14,709 nt of DNA, from the NCBI GenBank assembly GCA_903910215.1, contig CAIVYV010000060.1:1-14709 (forward strand), given 5' to 3'. Positions within the stretch are counted from its first letter, which is position 1. Each line of letters opens with the position of its first letter. A model generated the notes under the pieces. The model saw only the letters and a program-made list of their open reading frames with translations. It searched no databases and was not told the DNA's origin. The DNA comes from an uncultured Pseudomonadota bacterium. GTDB lineage: Bacteria; Pseudomonadota; Gammaproteobacteria; Steroidobacterales; Steroidobacteraceae. Positions 5,414 through 12,567 of this stretch are shown here, in pieces. Position numbers and translations under genes: made by a program.

Positions 5414-6574
5414 GTGAGCCTGCTTTCACGCCTGCGGCGCTACTTCATTGGCGGCTTCGACGCCTCCATGCTTGTCGACTCCTCGAGCGTCGGCGACATC
5501 GAGGCGCTGCCCGGCGTGCAGCGGGCTGTCGAGGGCGTGGCTGGCATGCTCGCCAGCGTCAGCATCTGCGTCTACGACTCGCAGGATCAGGAGGTCTACC
5601 CGGCTGCCCTGAACCTGCTGACTGGCCGGGCGACCGAAATGGTCAATGGCTGGGACCTGCGCCGGTGGCTGGTCACTGAGTCGATCAGCCAGGGCAACGC
5701 CTACGCCTACCTCGCACGGACGTACAGCGGGGAAGTCGCCGAAATCATCCCGCTCGATCGCGGCCGCGTCACGATCAACTGGGCTAGCGACCCGTACCAG
5801 TACCTGCTCGACGGGCAGGCGGTTGCCTCGGCTGACCTGATTCACGTGAAGTCGGGCTACAGCCGGTGGGCTTTCATCGGCGAAAGCCCGCTCGACAAGT
5901 GTCGCACGCAGCTCGAGCTGATTGCCAACCTCGACCAGTGGGCAGCGACCATGGCCGCGACGGGCACGACCCGTCGGCTGGCGTTCAAGTTTCCCACGCC
6001 GATCAGCGAGCAGGCCAAGCAGTCGATCCTGTTGGCGTGGAAGGCCAAGCACTCGCGGGCGAACGGCTCAGGCGAGCCGCTGATCATCGACGGCGGCGGC
6101 AGCATCGAGGGCGTCAGCGGTTCCGATGACCTGTCTGCGCTGACCAACGCCAGGACGGCAGCCATGGGCGAGATCGCCCGTGCACTGAACATCCCGCTGT
6201 CGTTCCTCGCTGCGACAGAAAGTGGCACACAGGTCACGCTCGACGCCCAGCGCGCACTCGTCGACCAGACCCTGCGCCCTTGGGCTCGGCGCATCGAGTC
6301 CGAACTGATGGCCAAGCTGCTGCCCGGCTACCGGGTAGAGCACGACCTGCAGGAGCTGCTGCGCGGCACGATGAAAGACACCGCCAAGGAGCTGTCCAAG
6401 CTCGTCATGGCTGGCGTTCTCACCCCTAACGACGCACGGTGGTTCATCGGCATGCAGCCGGTCAAGGACCCCATGGCTGACGAGCTGATGCAGCGCCTGG
6501 ACACGGCGGCCGGACAGGCCGAGGTGAACGGCGACCGCGAGGACGAGGAAAGCGAGTCACCCGATGCAGATTGA
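5414..6574 (+). CDS. HK97-family portal protein
   Basis: Forms the dodecameric ring at one capsid vertex through which terminase pumps DNA. The 386-residue length and sequence pattern match the HK97-type portal family. It has an N-terminal segment with ALPGVQRAVEGVAGMLASV, then LRRWLVTESISQGNAYAYLARTY split over about residues 82-104, the GRVTI strand, and SADLIHVK leading to SPLDKCRTQLELIANL. The conserved late motifs are MGEIARALNIPLSFL and TLRPWARRIESEL near residues 250-300. The acidic C-terminus (GDREDEESESPDAD) is common. The start is GTG with GGGTGAGG immediately upstream. Its end overlaps the protease gene by 11 bp. Confidence 0.93.
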   Translation: MSLLSRLRRYFIGGFDASMLVDSSSVGDIEALPGVQRAVEGVAGMLASVSICVYDSQDQEVYPAALNLLTGRATEMVNGWDLRRWLVTESISQGNAYAYLARTYSGEVAEIIPLDRGRVTINWASDPYQYLLDGQAVASADLIHVKSGYSRWAFIGESPLDKCRTQLELIANLDQWAATMAATGTTRRLAFKFPTPISEQAKQSILLAWKAKHSRANGSGEPLIIDGGGSIEGVSGSDDLSALTNARTAAMGEIARALNIPLSFLAATESGTQVTLDAQRALVDQTLRPWARRIESELMAKLLPGYRVEHDLQELLRGTMKDTAKELSKLVMAGVLTPNDARWFIGMQPVKDPMADELMQRLDTAAGQAEVNGDREDEESESPDAD

Positions 6575-7085
6575 CCGACGCAGCATCGAATGCCGCGCCG
6601 AAGTCGACGGCAACACCGTCAGCGGCATCGCCATCCCCTACGGGACCGACAGCCAGCCGCTCCCGTTCATCGAGACGATCGAGAGGGGTGCATTTGCCGA
6701 GGACATCGGCAAGCGAAACGTCGCCATGCTGGTTGAGCACGACGGTGGGCGTGTGCTCGCCGACACGCGCAGCGGCACGCTCGTGCTTGAGGAGGGCGAG
6801 CGCGGCGTGTCGTTCCGTGCGCAGCTGCCCGACACCCGAGACGGGCAGGACATGCGCGTGCTCCTGCGCGACGGCATCTACCAGCACATGTCGTTTGGGT
6901 TTGTGGCGGACAAGGACAAGTGGACGGGCAACCGTCGCAGCGTCCTCAGCGCCCGGCTCTACGAGGTCAGTCTTGTTCACACGCCCGCCTATGAGGCGAC
7001 CGCGGCCGCGGTACGGGCGTTCTCACACCACACCGGCCTCGTTGGCCGGTTCTTGCGGCTGCGGCTTGGAGAACTGAAGAAATGA
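6564..7085 (+). CDS. prohead maturation protease (U35, HK97 gp4-like)
   Basis: Serine protease that removes the scaffolding (delta) part of the capsid protein after prohead assembly. At 173 residues it has the expected fold order. GIAIPYGTDS and IERGAFAEDI lie near the N-terminus; the catalytic His59 sits in MLVEHD. The catalytic Ser110 lies in QHMSFGF, and the supporting acidic residue Glu134 in LYEVSLVHTPAY. The ATG lies inside the end of the portal gene, preceded by GAGGACGAGGAAAG. The stop is in an ATGA overlap with the capsid gene, giving the standard portal-protease-capsid order. The short basic C-terminus (GRFLRLRLGELKK) is less conserved. Confidence 0.92.
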   Translation: MQIDRRSIECRAEVDGNTVSGIAIPYGTDSQPLPFIETIERGAFAEDIGKRNVAMLVEHDGGRVLADTRSGTLVLEEGERGVSFRAQLPDTRDGQDMRVLLRDGIYQHMSFGFVADKDKWTGNRRSVLSARLYEVSLVHTPAYEATAAAVRAFSHHTGLVGRFLRLRLGELKK

Positions 7086-8263
7086 ACCGTGAATCACTGC
7101 TTGAAAAGCGTGCGCAGCTTGTCGCTGCGTGCGAGAACCACGCCACCGTTGCCACGCCGGACGCCGTCCGTGCGTTCGACCTGGCGGAAGAAGAAATCCG
7201 TGGCATCGACGCGCAGCTCGAGGGCATGGCCGTTCGTGGCCGTCTCGACGCCATCAAGGCCAAGAACAGCCAGGTTGTGGCTCGTCCTGAGAACCGCGGC
7301 GGCGGGAACGATGCCGAACTGGCGAGGTTCTTTGCCACGCGTGGCCGCGAGGGTTCCGGCTCGCTGGACCTGCGCACCACGTTGACCGTTGGCACTGCTG
7401 CGACCGCAGGCAACACCGTCCCGCAGTCGGTCATGACTGGTGAGTTCGTCAAGTGGCTCGACTGGGCCGATCCCATCCGTCAGTTGGCGACGGTGCAGAC
7501 GGTCCCCAACAACCTGCGACTCCCTGTGATCGACAGCCGTACGACCGTCACTGCTACGGCAGAGACGGTGGCGTACACCGAATCCAACTTCACCACCATT
7601 CTGAAGACCTTCGGCGCGTACAAGGCAACGGCCACGACGCCGGTGACGGAGGAACTGCTGTTCGATTCCTCCATCGACATCGCAGCCGAGGTGGTGGCAG
7701 ACCATGCCCGTGCGCATGGCAAGTACCGTGCTGAGAAGCACACCAAGGGTACCGGGAGCAGCCAGGAGCAGGGCATTCTGTACGACGACACGTCTTGGCA
7801 GTACTCGGTGAAGACTGGCGCAACGAACGTCGCGCCTGACTTTGACGACATCATCAGCCTGTACACCACGGTCCCCACGGCGTACGCGCAGAACGGCAGC
7901 TGGATCATGAACCAGGCGACCTGGGGCTCACTGCTGCAGCTCAAGGCTGCCACCACTGGCACCTACCTGTACGACGGCATGCAGGGCATGATGCTGCAGG
8001 ACGGTGCGGCTGGCATGCTGATGGGCCGTCCGGTCTACATCAGTGAGTTTGCCGATGTGTACCTGTCCGGCACGGCACGCAACCTGATTTGGTTCGGCGA
8101 CCTCGCGCGCGCCTACCGCATCGTCGACCGCAAGGAAGTGTCGTTTGTTGTCGATCCCTACTCGAGCAGCGGCAGCGGCATCATCAACTACCGCAGTTCG
8201 ATGCGTTCGGACGCGCAGATCGTCGACAAGCGCGCAGGCGGCGTGATCATCAACAAGGCCTGA
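7082..8263 (+). CDS. HK97-fold major capsid protein
   Basis: Main shell protein, 393 residues. Residues about 1-65 form the helical delta (internal scaffold) domain (LLEKRAQLVAACENH, DLAEEEIRGIDAQLEGM). A loose Gly-rich stretch near 70-90 (PENRGGGNDAE) is a plausible region for protease cleavage. The body shows the usual family features: GNTVPQSVMTGEFVKWL, the long E-loop region with VAYTESNFTTILKTF, the spine-helix region EELLFDSSIDIAAEVVADH, and the late motifs NGSWIMNQATW, MLMGRPVYIS and FGDLARAYRIVDRKEVSF. It starts by ATGA overlap with the protease. A strong hairpin follows its stop codon, which may limit readthrough into downstream genes. Confidence 0.95.
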   Translation: MNRESLLEKRAQLVAACENHATVATPDAVRAFDLAEEEIRGIDAQLEGMAVRGRLDAIKAKNSQVVARPENRGGGNDAELARFFATRGREGSGSLDLRTTLTVGTAATAGNTVPQSVMTGEFVKWLDWADPIRQLATVQTVPNNLRLPVIDSRTTVTATAETVAYTESNFTTILKTFGAYKATATTPVTEELLFDSSIDIAAEVVADHARAHGKYRAEKHTKGTGSSQEQGILYDDTSWQYSVKTGATNVAPDFDDIISLYTTVPTAYAQNGSWIMNQATWGSLLQLKAATTGTYLYDGMQGMMLQDGAAGMLMGRPVYISEFADVYLSGTARNLIWFGDLARAYRIVDRKEVSFVVDPYSSSGSGIINYRSSMRSDAQIVDKRAGGVIINKA

Positions 8264-8280
8264 CATCAGCCAGTGACCCC

Positions 8281-8315
8281 GGGCGGGTAGGGGGGAAACC
8301 TCCTACCCGCCTTTC
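8281..8315 (+). terminator. very stable GNRA-tetraloop hairpin after the capsid gene
   Basis: GGCGGGTAGG (8282-8291) pairs perfectly with CCTACCCGCC (8302-8311). The stem continues inward through a G-T wobble and two G-C pairs to a GAAA tetraloop at 8295-8298. TTTCCC follows. This resembles an imperfect intrinsic terminator or attenuator that would reduce expression after the most abundant head gene, or an mRNA-stabilising 3' structure. It ends 6 nt before the next ATG and takes up the only G-rich sequence near it. Confidence 0.7.
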
Positions 8316-8317
8316 CC

Positions 8318-8812
8318 ATGCCAGCACTCACGACTAGCGACGTCAAGACGCACCTGCGCGTGTTCCACACGCAGGACGACACCTACATTGGCACGATCCT
8401 GCTTCCGGCGGCCCGCGAAACCGTCGAGCGGACTACCGGCCTGTCGGTGCAGGCGCTCGAGCGCACCTACACCGTGTCCGATGAGGGCGACGTCTGGATT
8501 GTGCTGCCCATTCAGCCGGTGAACACGGCTGGCACGTTGCAGATGGTCTACACCGACGAGGACGACGTCGTGCAGACCGTCACACCGGAAAAGCACTGGG
8601 ACGGCGAGCGGCTGGCCGTCCTGGTTGACGAGGAATACACGCGGCCCGTGGCCATCAACTGGACCACGCTGGTCGGCGATCACTACATCAACATGCTCGT
8701 CCTGCAGCTGTGCGCCCGCCTGTACGCCGACCGCGGCGACAGCACTGGGGCCATCGAGGGCAAGGCCCAGCAGATGCTGACGGCCATGCTCAAAGAGAGG
8801 GCGATCGCATGA
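8318..8812 (+). CDS. head-tail connector protein, gp6-like
   Basis: A 164-residue adaptor predicted to form the ring beneath the portal (HK97 gp6 / SPP1 gp15 type). The N-terminus, LTTSDVKTHLRVFHTQDDTYIGTILLPAARETVERTTGL (quoted here only to show the pattern; key residues are the paired helices), is the hallmark of this family. A beta-rich middle (YTVSDEGDVWIVLPIQPV) and a C-terminal helix (LVLQLCARLYADRG) follow. The ATG lacks a free purine-rich ribosome binding site, because the nearby G tract is locked in the preceding hairpin; this could make its translation structure-dependent. Its stop overlaps the next gene by ATGA. Position after the capsid gene supports the call. Confidence 0.82.
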   Translation: MPALTTSDVKTHLRVFHTQDDTYIGTILLPAARETVERTTGLSVQALERTYTVSDEGDVWIVLPIQPVNTAGTLQMVYTDEDDVVQTVTPEKHWDGERLAVLVDEEYTRPVAINWTTLVGDHYINMLVLQLCARLYADRGDSTGAIEGKAQQMLTAMLKERAIA

Positions 8813-9147
8813 CCCCGCGTGGCATGTACCGCCACGAGATGGCGGTGCAGAACTACAGCATGTCGGTGGACTCCTACGGGCAGGGGACCAAGACATGGTC
8901 GACGCTCGCTACGGTGCTCGGCTACATCGAGAACGCAGATGGGCGCAGCATCGAATCGGTCGACGTGACCAGGGGACAGAGCGCCTACCGCATTGTCATC
9001 CCGTGGATCGACTCGGTGACGATCAAAAGCCGCATCCTGCTGCGCGAGACGGGCAAGACCGACCGCACGCTCGAGCTGACGGGCGTGGTCGATCCTGACC
9101 TGCGGCGGATGGAACTGCACATTGAGGCGCTCGAGGTGACGGCATGA
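8809..9147 (+). CDS. head closure / head-tail joining protein
   Basis: A 112-residue protein starting at the ATG that overlaps the connector stop (ATGA), behind AAAGAGAGGG. The pattern fits the SPP1 gp16-like head-closure (Phage_H_T_join) family. It has a short N-terminal strand (HEMAVQNYSM) and the set YGQGTKTWSTLATVLGYIE, where a G-x-x-T-x-x-W segment precedes the barrel. SAYRIVIPWIDSVTIKSRILL and LELTGVVDPDLRRMELHIEAL follow. In this family the protein stacks under the connector ring and closes the DNA channel. Gene order (connector, closure, neck, terminator, tube) matches. Confidence 0.78.
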   Translation: MTPRGMYRHEMAVQNYSMSVDSYGQGTKTWSTLATVLGYIENADGRSIESVDVTRGQSAYRIVIPWIDSVTIKSRILLRETGKTDRTLELTGVVDPDLRRMELHIEALEVTA

Positions 9148-9707
9148 GCTTCCGCCGCGGCCCCACGTTCAACAGCCCCGAGCACTACGCCAATTCTGTT
9201 GCGTTTGCACGCAAACAGCGGAACGCCGCATTTGCGTTTGAGCAGATGCGCGGCAAGGGCAGCGTGCGAGCAGACGAGCAACTTCTGCGAGCCGAACGGG
9301 TCTTCTTGGTTCTACCTGACCGAGTCAGTCGCAATTTGGCCAAGCAACTTCTGCGACGCAGCCTGACACGACTTCGGAAGATGTACCAGGACAACTGGCG
9401 TAGCCATGGTGCCACCCACCGCAGTTACGGCACGCAAATGAGCCTGAGAAAGGCGTCTGCGTCGGTGATCCAGTCGAACGCCGACACCCGCGGCGAAAAG
9501 ACCACCGCACGGGCGGGCATGCGATACAAGCGCAAGCCGCGCAGCTACGTTGCGCCAATCGTCGACTCCAAGCCGGGCTGGGGCATCAAAAAAGCAACGC
9601 AAGACCAGTTCCCGCCGAAGGTGGCGCTAGAAGACCTTGCAACGGTCATCGAGGAGCAATTTGACGACCTCGTCCGGAAGGCCAACCTGAAAAGGAAAAA
9701 GTCGTGA
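9144..9707 (+). CDS. basic neck / tail-component protein, gp10-like by position
   Basis: A 187-residue, strongly basic protein (C-terminus RKANLKRKKS) that starts by ATGA overlap with the closure gene. Position between head closure and tail terminator is where HK97 gp10-like tail-component proteins lie. The LPDRVSRNLAKQLLRRSL stretch near residues 57-74 followed by TRLRKMYQDNW resembles the N-terminal helix of that family. The middle (residues about 100-140) is Lys/Arg-rich (MRYKRKPRSYVAPIVDSK) and is less typical, so part of the protein may touch DNA or other neck subunits. The family call rests mainly on position. Its stop overlaps the next GTG start. Confidence 0.55.
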   Translation: MSFRRGPTFNSPEHYANSVAFARKQRNAAFAFEQMRGKGSVRADEQLLRAERVFLVLPDRVSRNLAKQLLRRSLTRLRKMYQDNWRSHGATHRSYGTQMSLRKASASVIQSNADTRGEKTTARAGMRYKRKPRSYVAPIVDSKPGWGIKKATQDQFPPKVALEDLATVIEEQFDDLVRKANLKRKKS

Positions 9708-10117
9708 GCATCGAGACTGCCCTGCGTCGCAGGCTTTCCGACGATATTGCGGTGACCGGACTGGTCAGCACTCGCATTAGCCCGGAATGGCGCCGCGAGG
9801 GCACGGCGCTGCCTGCCATCGTCTACAGCGTCGACGCTCGGACTCCGGTGCGGACGCTGACGGGGACCACCAGTCTCGCTGAGTTCTCAGTGTCGATCGA
9901 CTGCATTGCCACGACCCTGTCAGGTGCTCGATCGCTAGCGGCGGTTGTGTCGGACGTTCTCAACGACAACACGACCTACGGCGTAGTCGACGGCACGCAG
10001 ATTCGGTGGTCCGGTACTGACGGCGAGGACGTCGAGCGCATGGACGATCAAGAAGGGACGGATGACGGCCCGCGTGTGGTTCGTCAGACCTACCGCATTT
10101 GGGCAACAGGAGGCTAA
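9704..10117 (+). CDS. tail terminator / completion protein (DUF3168-like)
   Basis: A 137-residue protein with the pattern of the DUF3168 / SPP1 gp17 / lambda gpU tail-terminator group. An N-terminal helix (IETALRRRLSDDIAVTGLV) precedes RISPEWRREGTALPAIVYSV. The ferredoxin-like strand EFSVSIDCIATTLSGARSLA follows, with a C-terminal strand (VVRQTYRIWATGG). It would cap the tail tube at the head-proximal end. The start is GTG, overlapping the upstream stop as GTGA, with AAAGGAAAAAG as ribosome binding site. It precedes the tube gene, as in most siphophages. Confidence 0.75.
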   Translation: MSIETALRRRLSDDIAVTGLVSTRISPEWRREGTALPAIVYSVDARTPVRTLTGTTSLAEFSVSIDCIATTLSGARSLAAVVSDVLNDNTTYGVVDGTQIRWSGTDGEDVERMDDQEGTDDGPRVVRQTYRIWATGG

Positions 10118-10120
10118 AAA

Positions 10121-10519
10121 ATGGCAGTCATCAGCAATGGCACAACGATCAGCTTCGCCGGAACGGCCGTCGATGCTACTGATATCAGCATCACCGCATC
10201 GAGCACGGCCGTCGATACCACCACGCTCGGCGCTGTCTTGACCACCGCCATCCAAGGGCGGCCGACGGTCACCGGGTCGGCGACGATCCACATGGACAAC
10301 GCTAGGGCGCTGGATTTGGCGCAGAAGTTCGCAGGCGCCACGCCAACTACGTCCGCTATTACGGTCGTTATTGCTGCGTCCGGTGCTGGCGCGGGCGGCG
10401 TCGACTTCAGCGGATCGGCAATCATCACCGGCTTCAACCCGTCCTGGTCGAGCGATGCCGTCCAGTCTGCCTCAGTGTCGTGGCAGTACACCGGCGAAAT
10501 CACTGTGGCACGGGCCTGA
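10121..10519 (+). CDS. major tail tube protein
   Basis: A 132-residue, small-residue-rich protein (Ala/Thr/Ser/Gly), as expected for a tail tube subunit. Beta-strand patterns run through ISFAGTAVDATDISITASS, TVTGSATIHMDN and the terminal VSWQYTGEITV. The ALDLAQKF helix near the middle resembles the single helix of tube/Hcp-like folds. It has a strong ribosome binding site (AGGAGG, 8 nt before ATG), consistent with high expression. It lies between the tail terminator and the frameshifted chaperone genes, the standard place for the tube gene. The alternative is a minor tail protein, but gene order argues against it. Confidence 0.8.
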   Translation: MAVISNGTTISFAGTAVDATDISITASSTAVDTTTLGAVLTTAIQGRPTVTGSATIHMDNARALDLAQKFAGATPTTSAITVVIAASGAGAGGVDFSGSAIITGFNPSWSSDAVQSASVSWQYTGEITVARA

Positions 10520-10520
10520 C

Positions 10521-10769
10521 ATGTGGCGGCAGTTCACTGATCCAACGGTAGCGTCGTTCCCTGGGCGGCTCGAGGTCCGTCCGCTGACCGTCGCCGAGTG
10601 GCGGAAGGTCGAGCAGCTTGATGAGGCCGACAAGCAGGCTTTCGTGCTCGAGTCGTGCACCCGAGTCGACGGCGTGCACGGGTCGACGGCACTTGACCTG
10701 CACCTTGCCACGGCCCTGATTAGGGGGGTCATGGCAAACCCTTGGATTGGACCGCAGCAGACCGAATAG
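10521..10769 (+). CDS. tail assembly chaperone, upstream (G) product
   Basis: An 82-residue product starting 1 nt after the tail tube stop; there is little ribosome binding sequence, so translation is probably coupled to the tube gene. The pattern is typical of the first tail assembly chaperone of siphophages: FPGRLEVRPLTVAEWRKVEQL, then a helix to LESCTRVDG, and a C-terminal helix (LDLHLATALIRGVM). It would keep the tape measure protein soluble and recruit tube subunits. A TAG ends the 0-frame product in the loop of a stem-loop. A fraction of ribosomes is predicted to shift before this stop. Confidence 0.72.
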   Translation: MWRQFTDPTVASFPGRLEVRPLTVAEWRKVEQLDEADKQAFVLESCTRVDGVHGSTALDLHLATALIRGVMANPWIGPQQTE

Positions 10770-10909
10770 AACACCTGCTGACGGTCCTGACGTATGGGCT
10801 GACTCGGCAGCCCGAATCGGTAGTGCAACCTTGGCGCAAGCCGCGCCAGGCTGACTGGATGACGACTCTCGAAAGGATTGCGTTATGGCAAAAGTCGGAC
10901 TCGGAGTAG
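10521..10909 (+). CDS. tail assembly chaperone, -1 frameshift (G-T) fusion product
   Basis: The fusion uses the upstream chaperone frame to base 10742, then slips back one base and continues from 10742 to the TAG at 10907-10909, giving about 129 residues. The -1 frame is open from 10724 and encodes a clearly protein-like 55-residue tail: LDWTAADRIEHLLTVLTYGL, then TRQPESVVQPWRKPRQADWM and TTLERIALWQ. This segment has no start of its own and fills what would otherwise be a gap of about 115 bp before the tape measure gene. In lambda-like tails the G:GT ratio is set by this slippage and the T part binds tube subunits. The end overlaps the tape measure start by 25 bp. Confidence 0.75.
10736..10785 (+). 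promoter_or_regulatory. -1 programmed frameshift signal (slippery AAACCCT plus stem-loop)
   Basis: AAACCCT at 10736-10742 is read as A AAC CCT in the chaperone frame and fits the X XXY YYZ slippery rule, so both tRNAs can re-pair after slipping to AAA CCC. Eight nt downstream, CAGCAG (10755-10760) pairs with CTGCTG (10775-10780), and ACCG (10751-10754) pairs with CGGT (10782-10785) across one bulged A. The 0-frame stop TAG lies in the loop. The distance is in the range of known stimulatory structures. Confidence 0.72.
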
Positions 10910-11613
10910 GAATCGACTTCGACATCGGTGGCCTGCGCAAGGGCGTTCAGACGGCCACCGCCGAGCTCGAGCGGTTGCGCAAGTCGAGCAATCAGATCGG
11001 GAGCGCAATCAGCGCCGCTATGGCGCTGCCGATCGTCAATTTTGCTAGCAGCGTCATGGAAGCCCACGCCCAGGCGCGAAAGATTCAAGCCGACCTGATG
11101 GCCCCGTTCAGCGGCAAGATGATGATGGCAGAGAAACAGGCCGAACTAATGAAGATGCAGGTCGGCCAGCGCATGGTGGGCGCCGGTCTGGACGAGGCAG
11201 CAGCGCGCAGTATCAAAATGCAGGCCGAGCAGGAAGTCATGTCTGGACTCATGGCGCAGCAGAAGGGATCGACGGTTGGTCGATCCTTGGAAACCTTCTT
11301 TGAGGGACCGGGCGCTTTCGTGTCCAACATCGTTAAGTCCTTGGAGGGCGCGGCGCAATACGCGGGGACAGTCGGATCAGAGGCGCTTGGGGGCAACCTC
11401 TCACCGCTTTCCCAACTGATGGCTGGGACAGAAATGGGGAGATTTGATGATCCTGCCAACAAGGCGGCTGCTGAACTCGGATTGACTCGCATGCAAGCCG
11501 GAGCAGTTCTCGCTGGCGGCCAAACCGAACAGTTTGAGGGGCTGCGCATGCAGCTCGAGCGGCAGACCTACATCCTCGCCGAGATCGAACGCAACTCAAA
11601 GGGGGCACGGTAA
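10885..11613 (+). CDS. putative short tape measure protein
   Basis: At 242 residues this follows the frameshifted chaperone, where the tape measure gene normally lies. The N-terminus is family-like: IDFDIGGLRKGVQTATAELERL, written here as a short strand then an amphipathic helix. A hydrophobic segment (IGSAISAAMALPIVNFA) and Met/Ala/Gln-rich helices (MMMAEKQAELMKMQVGQ, IKMQAEQEVMSGLMAQQK) follow. The end is again helical (FEGLRMQLERQTYILAEIER). Tape measure length scales at about 0.15 nm per residue, which would give a tail near 36 nm, far shorter than most siphophages. It starts at ATG behind AAAGGA, inside the end of the -1 frame. A minor tail protein is the alternative; no longer candidate exists before the window ends. 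Confidence 0.62.
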   Translation: MAKVGLGVGIDFDIGGLRKGVQTATAELERLRKSSNQIGSAISAAMALPIVNFASSVMEAHAQARKIQADLMAPFSGKMMMAEKQAELMKMQVGQRMVGAGLDEAAARSIKMQAEQEVMSGLMAQQKGSTVGRSLETFFEGPGAFVSNIVKSLEGAAQYAGTVGSEALGGNLSPLSQLMAGTEMGRFDDPANKAAAELGLTRMQAGAVLAGGQTEQFEGLRMQLERQTYILAEIERNSKGAR

Positions 11614-12566
11614 TGGCGTGGCAAGTCAAATTCCTGTCACACAGCACCAACCTGAACGTCGCGCAGGAACCGGCTAGCAGTCAGGAATCCCGGACCTATT
11701 TGGCCTACGAAGACGACCCGGCCTACAGCGGCGCCACCGATACGACTTGGACGATCTACGCCCTTGCCAAGGGGACCAGTGCGCCCTGGTCGACCATCCC
11801 AAAGGTCGGACAGCGCCTGTACGTTGGATCGGCTGACCTGAACGCCCGGCAGCTGCTCGTCGACTCGGTCGAGGTCGAGGCTGTCCCCGACCGGGCCAAT
11901 ACTTGGCGCATCGTTGCGCGGGCTAGCGCTCCGATTGTTGGGAACAACGCCTACGCCACGGTCAGGCTCCAATACCAGCAGCGCAACCGGATAGCCGACG
12001 TCTACGTCGTGCCATCGTCGTATCCGACCAATGGAGACGCCACGACGCCTCCGACAAGCCTAATCAGTGGCCAGGTTGTCAACGTCATGGGAGAACCAAC
12101 TCGTAGCCCGGTGGTGGGAGCAGCCATCACCGTTGAAACGACTTACAACCTATTGGTCGACACCCAAGCCAATTACTGGATGACCACGTTTGCGGCTAAG
12201 GAAGACATCATCAACAACGCAAACAAGAGAAACTCAACCATGTGGATCAACCTCCCCGCAGGATCGGTTGTTTTCCTTGGATATGAGGAAAGGGAATTGA
12301 GCCAGGGCACCGTGCAAGCGTCTTGGAATTTCTTGTATGACGGCGCATGGCACCTTGAGCAGGTTCCGTTCCGCCGTCCAACGGACGGAGGCCTGTGGCT
12401 CGACACGCTCTACAACTGGGGCGGCGGCGGCAACCAGGCACGCGGGACGTCTAAGGTGGCATGGCGGCAGCCGTATCCGGCGACCAAAATCAACTTCAAC
12501 ACGGCTGGCGTGATCTTCCCGCAGGAAGTGATGAACGCGCTAACAACTGATCTACCGGCATGGTGA
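11613..12566 (+). CDS. unknown virion protein, probable distal tail/baseplate component
   Basis: A 317-residue protein that I cannot assign to a family. It starts by TAATG overlap with the tape measure gene. Composition is typical of extracellular phage structural proteins: rich in Tyr, Trp, Asn and Thr, with many beta-strand patterns (YLAYEDDPAYSGATDTTWTIY, quoted in part; ATVRLQYQQRNRIADVYVV; SVVFLGYEERELSQGTV). Glycine turns occur near the end (NWGGGGNQARGTSKVAW). It has no signal peptide, membrane segment, coiled coil or visible enzymatic motif. The slot after the tape measure is normally taken by the distal tail protein and tail-associated hub, so that is the likely role. The absence of a larger hub protein is notable. 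Confidence 0.6.
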   Translation: MAWQVKFLSHSTNLNVAQEPASSQESRTYLAYEDDPAYSGATDTTWTIYALAKGTSAPWSTIPKVGQRLYVGSADLNARQLLVDSVEVEAVPDRANTWRIVARASAPIVGNNAYATVRLQYQQRNRIADVYVVPSSYPTNGDATTPPTSLISGQVVNVMGEPTRSPVVGAAITVETTYNLLVDTQANYWMTTFAAKEDIINNANKRNSTMWINLPAGSVVFLGYEERELSQGTVQASWNFLYDGAWHLEQVPFRRPTDGGLWLDTLYNWGGGGNQARGTSKVAWRQPYPATKINFNTAGVIFPQEVMNALTTDLPAW

Positions 12567-12567
12567 T

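Noticed and set aside
10723..10730. G6 run as the chaperone slippery site
   Set aside because: A -1 slip to the open downstream frame would need GTC tRNA to re-pair on GGT; the phase fits poorly, whereas AAACCCT at 10736-10742 fits both tRNAs.
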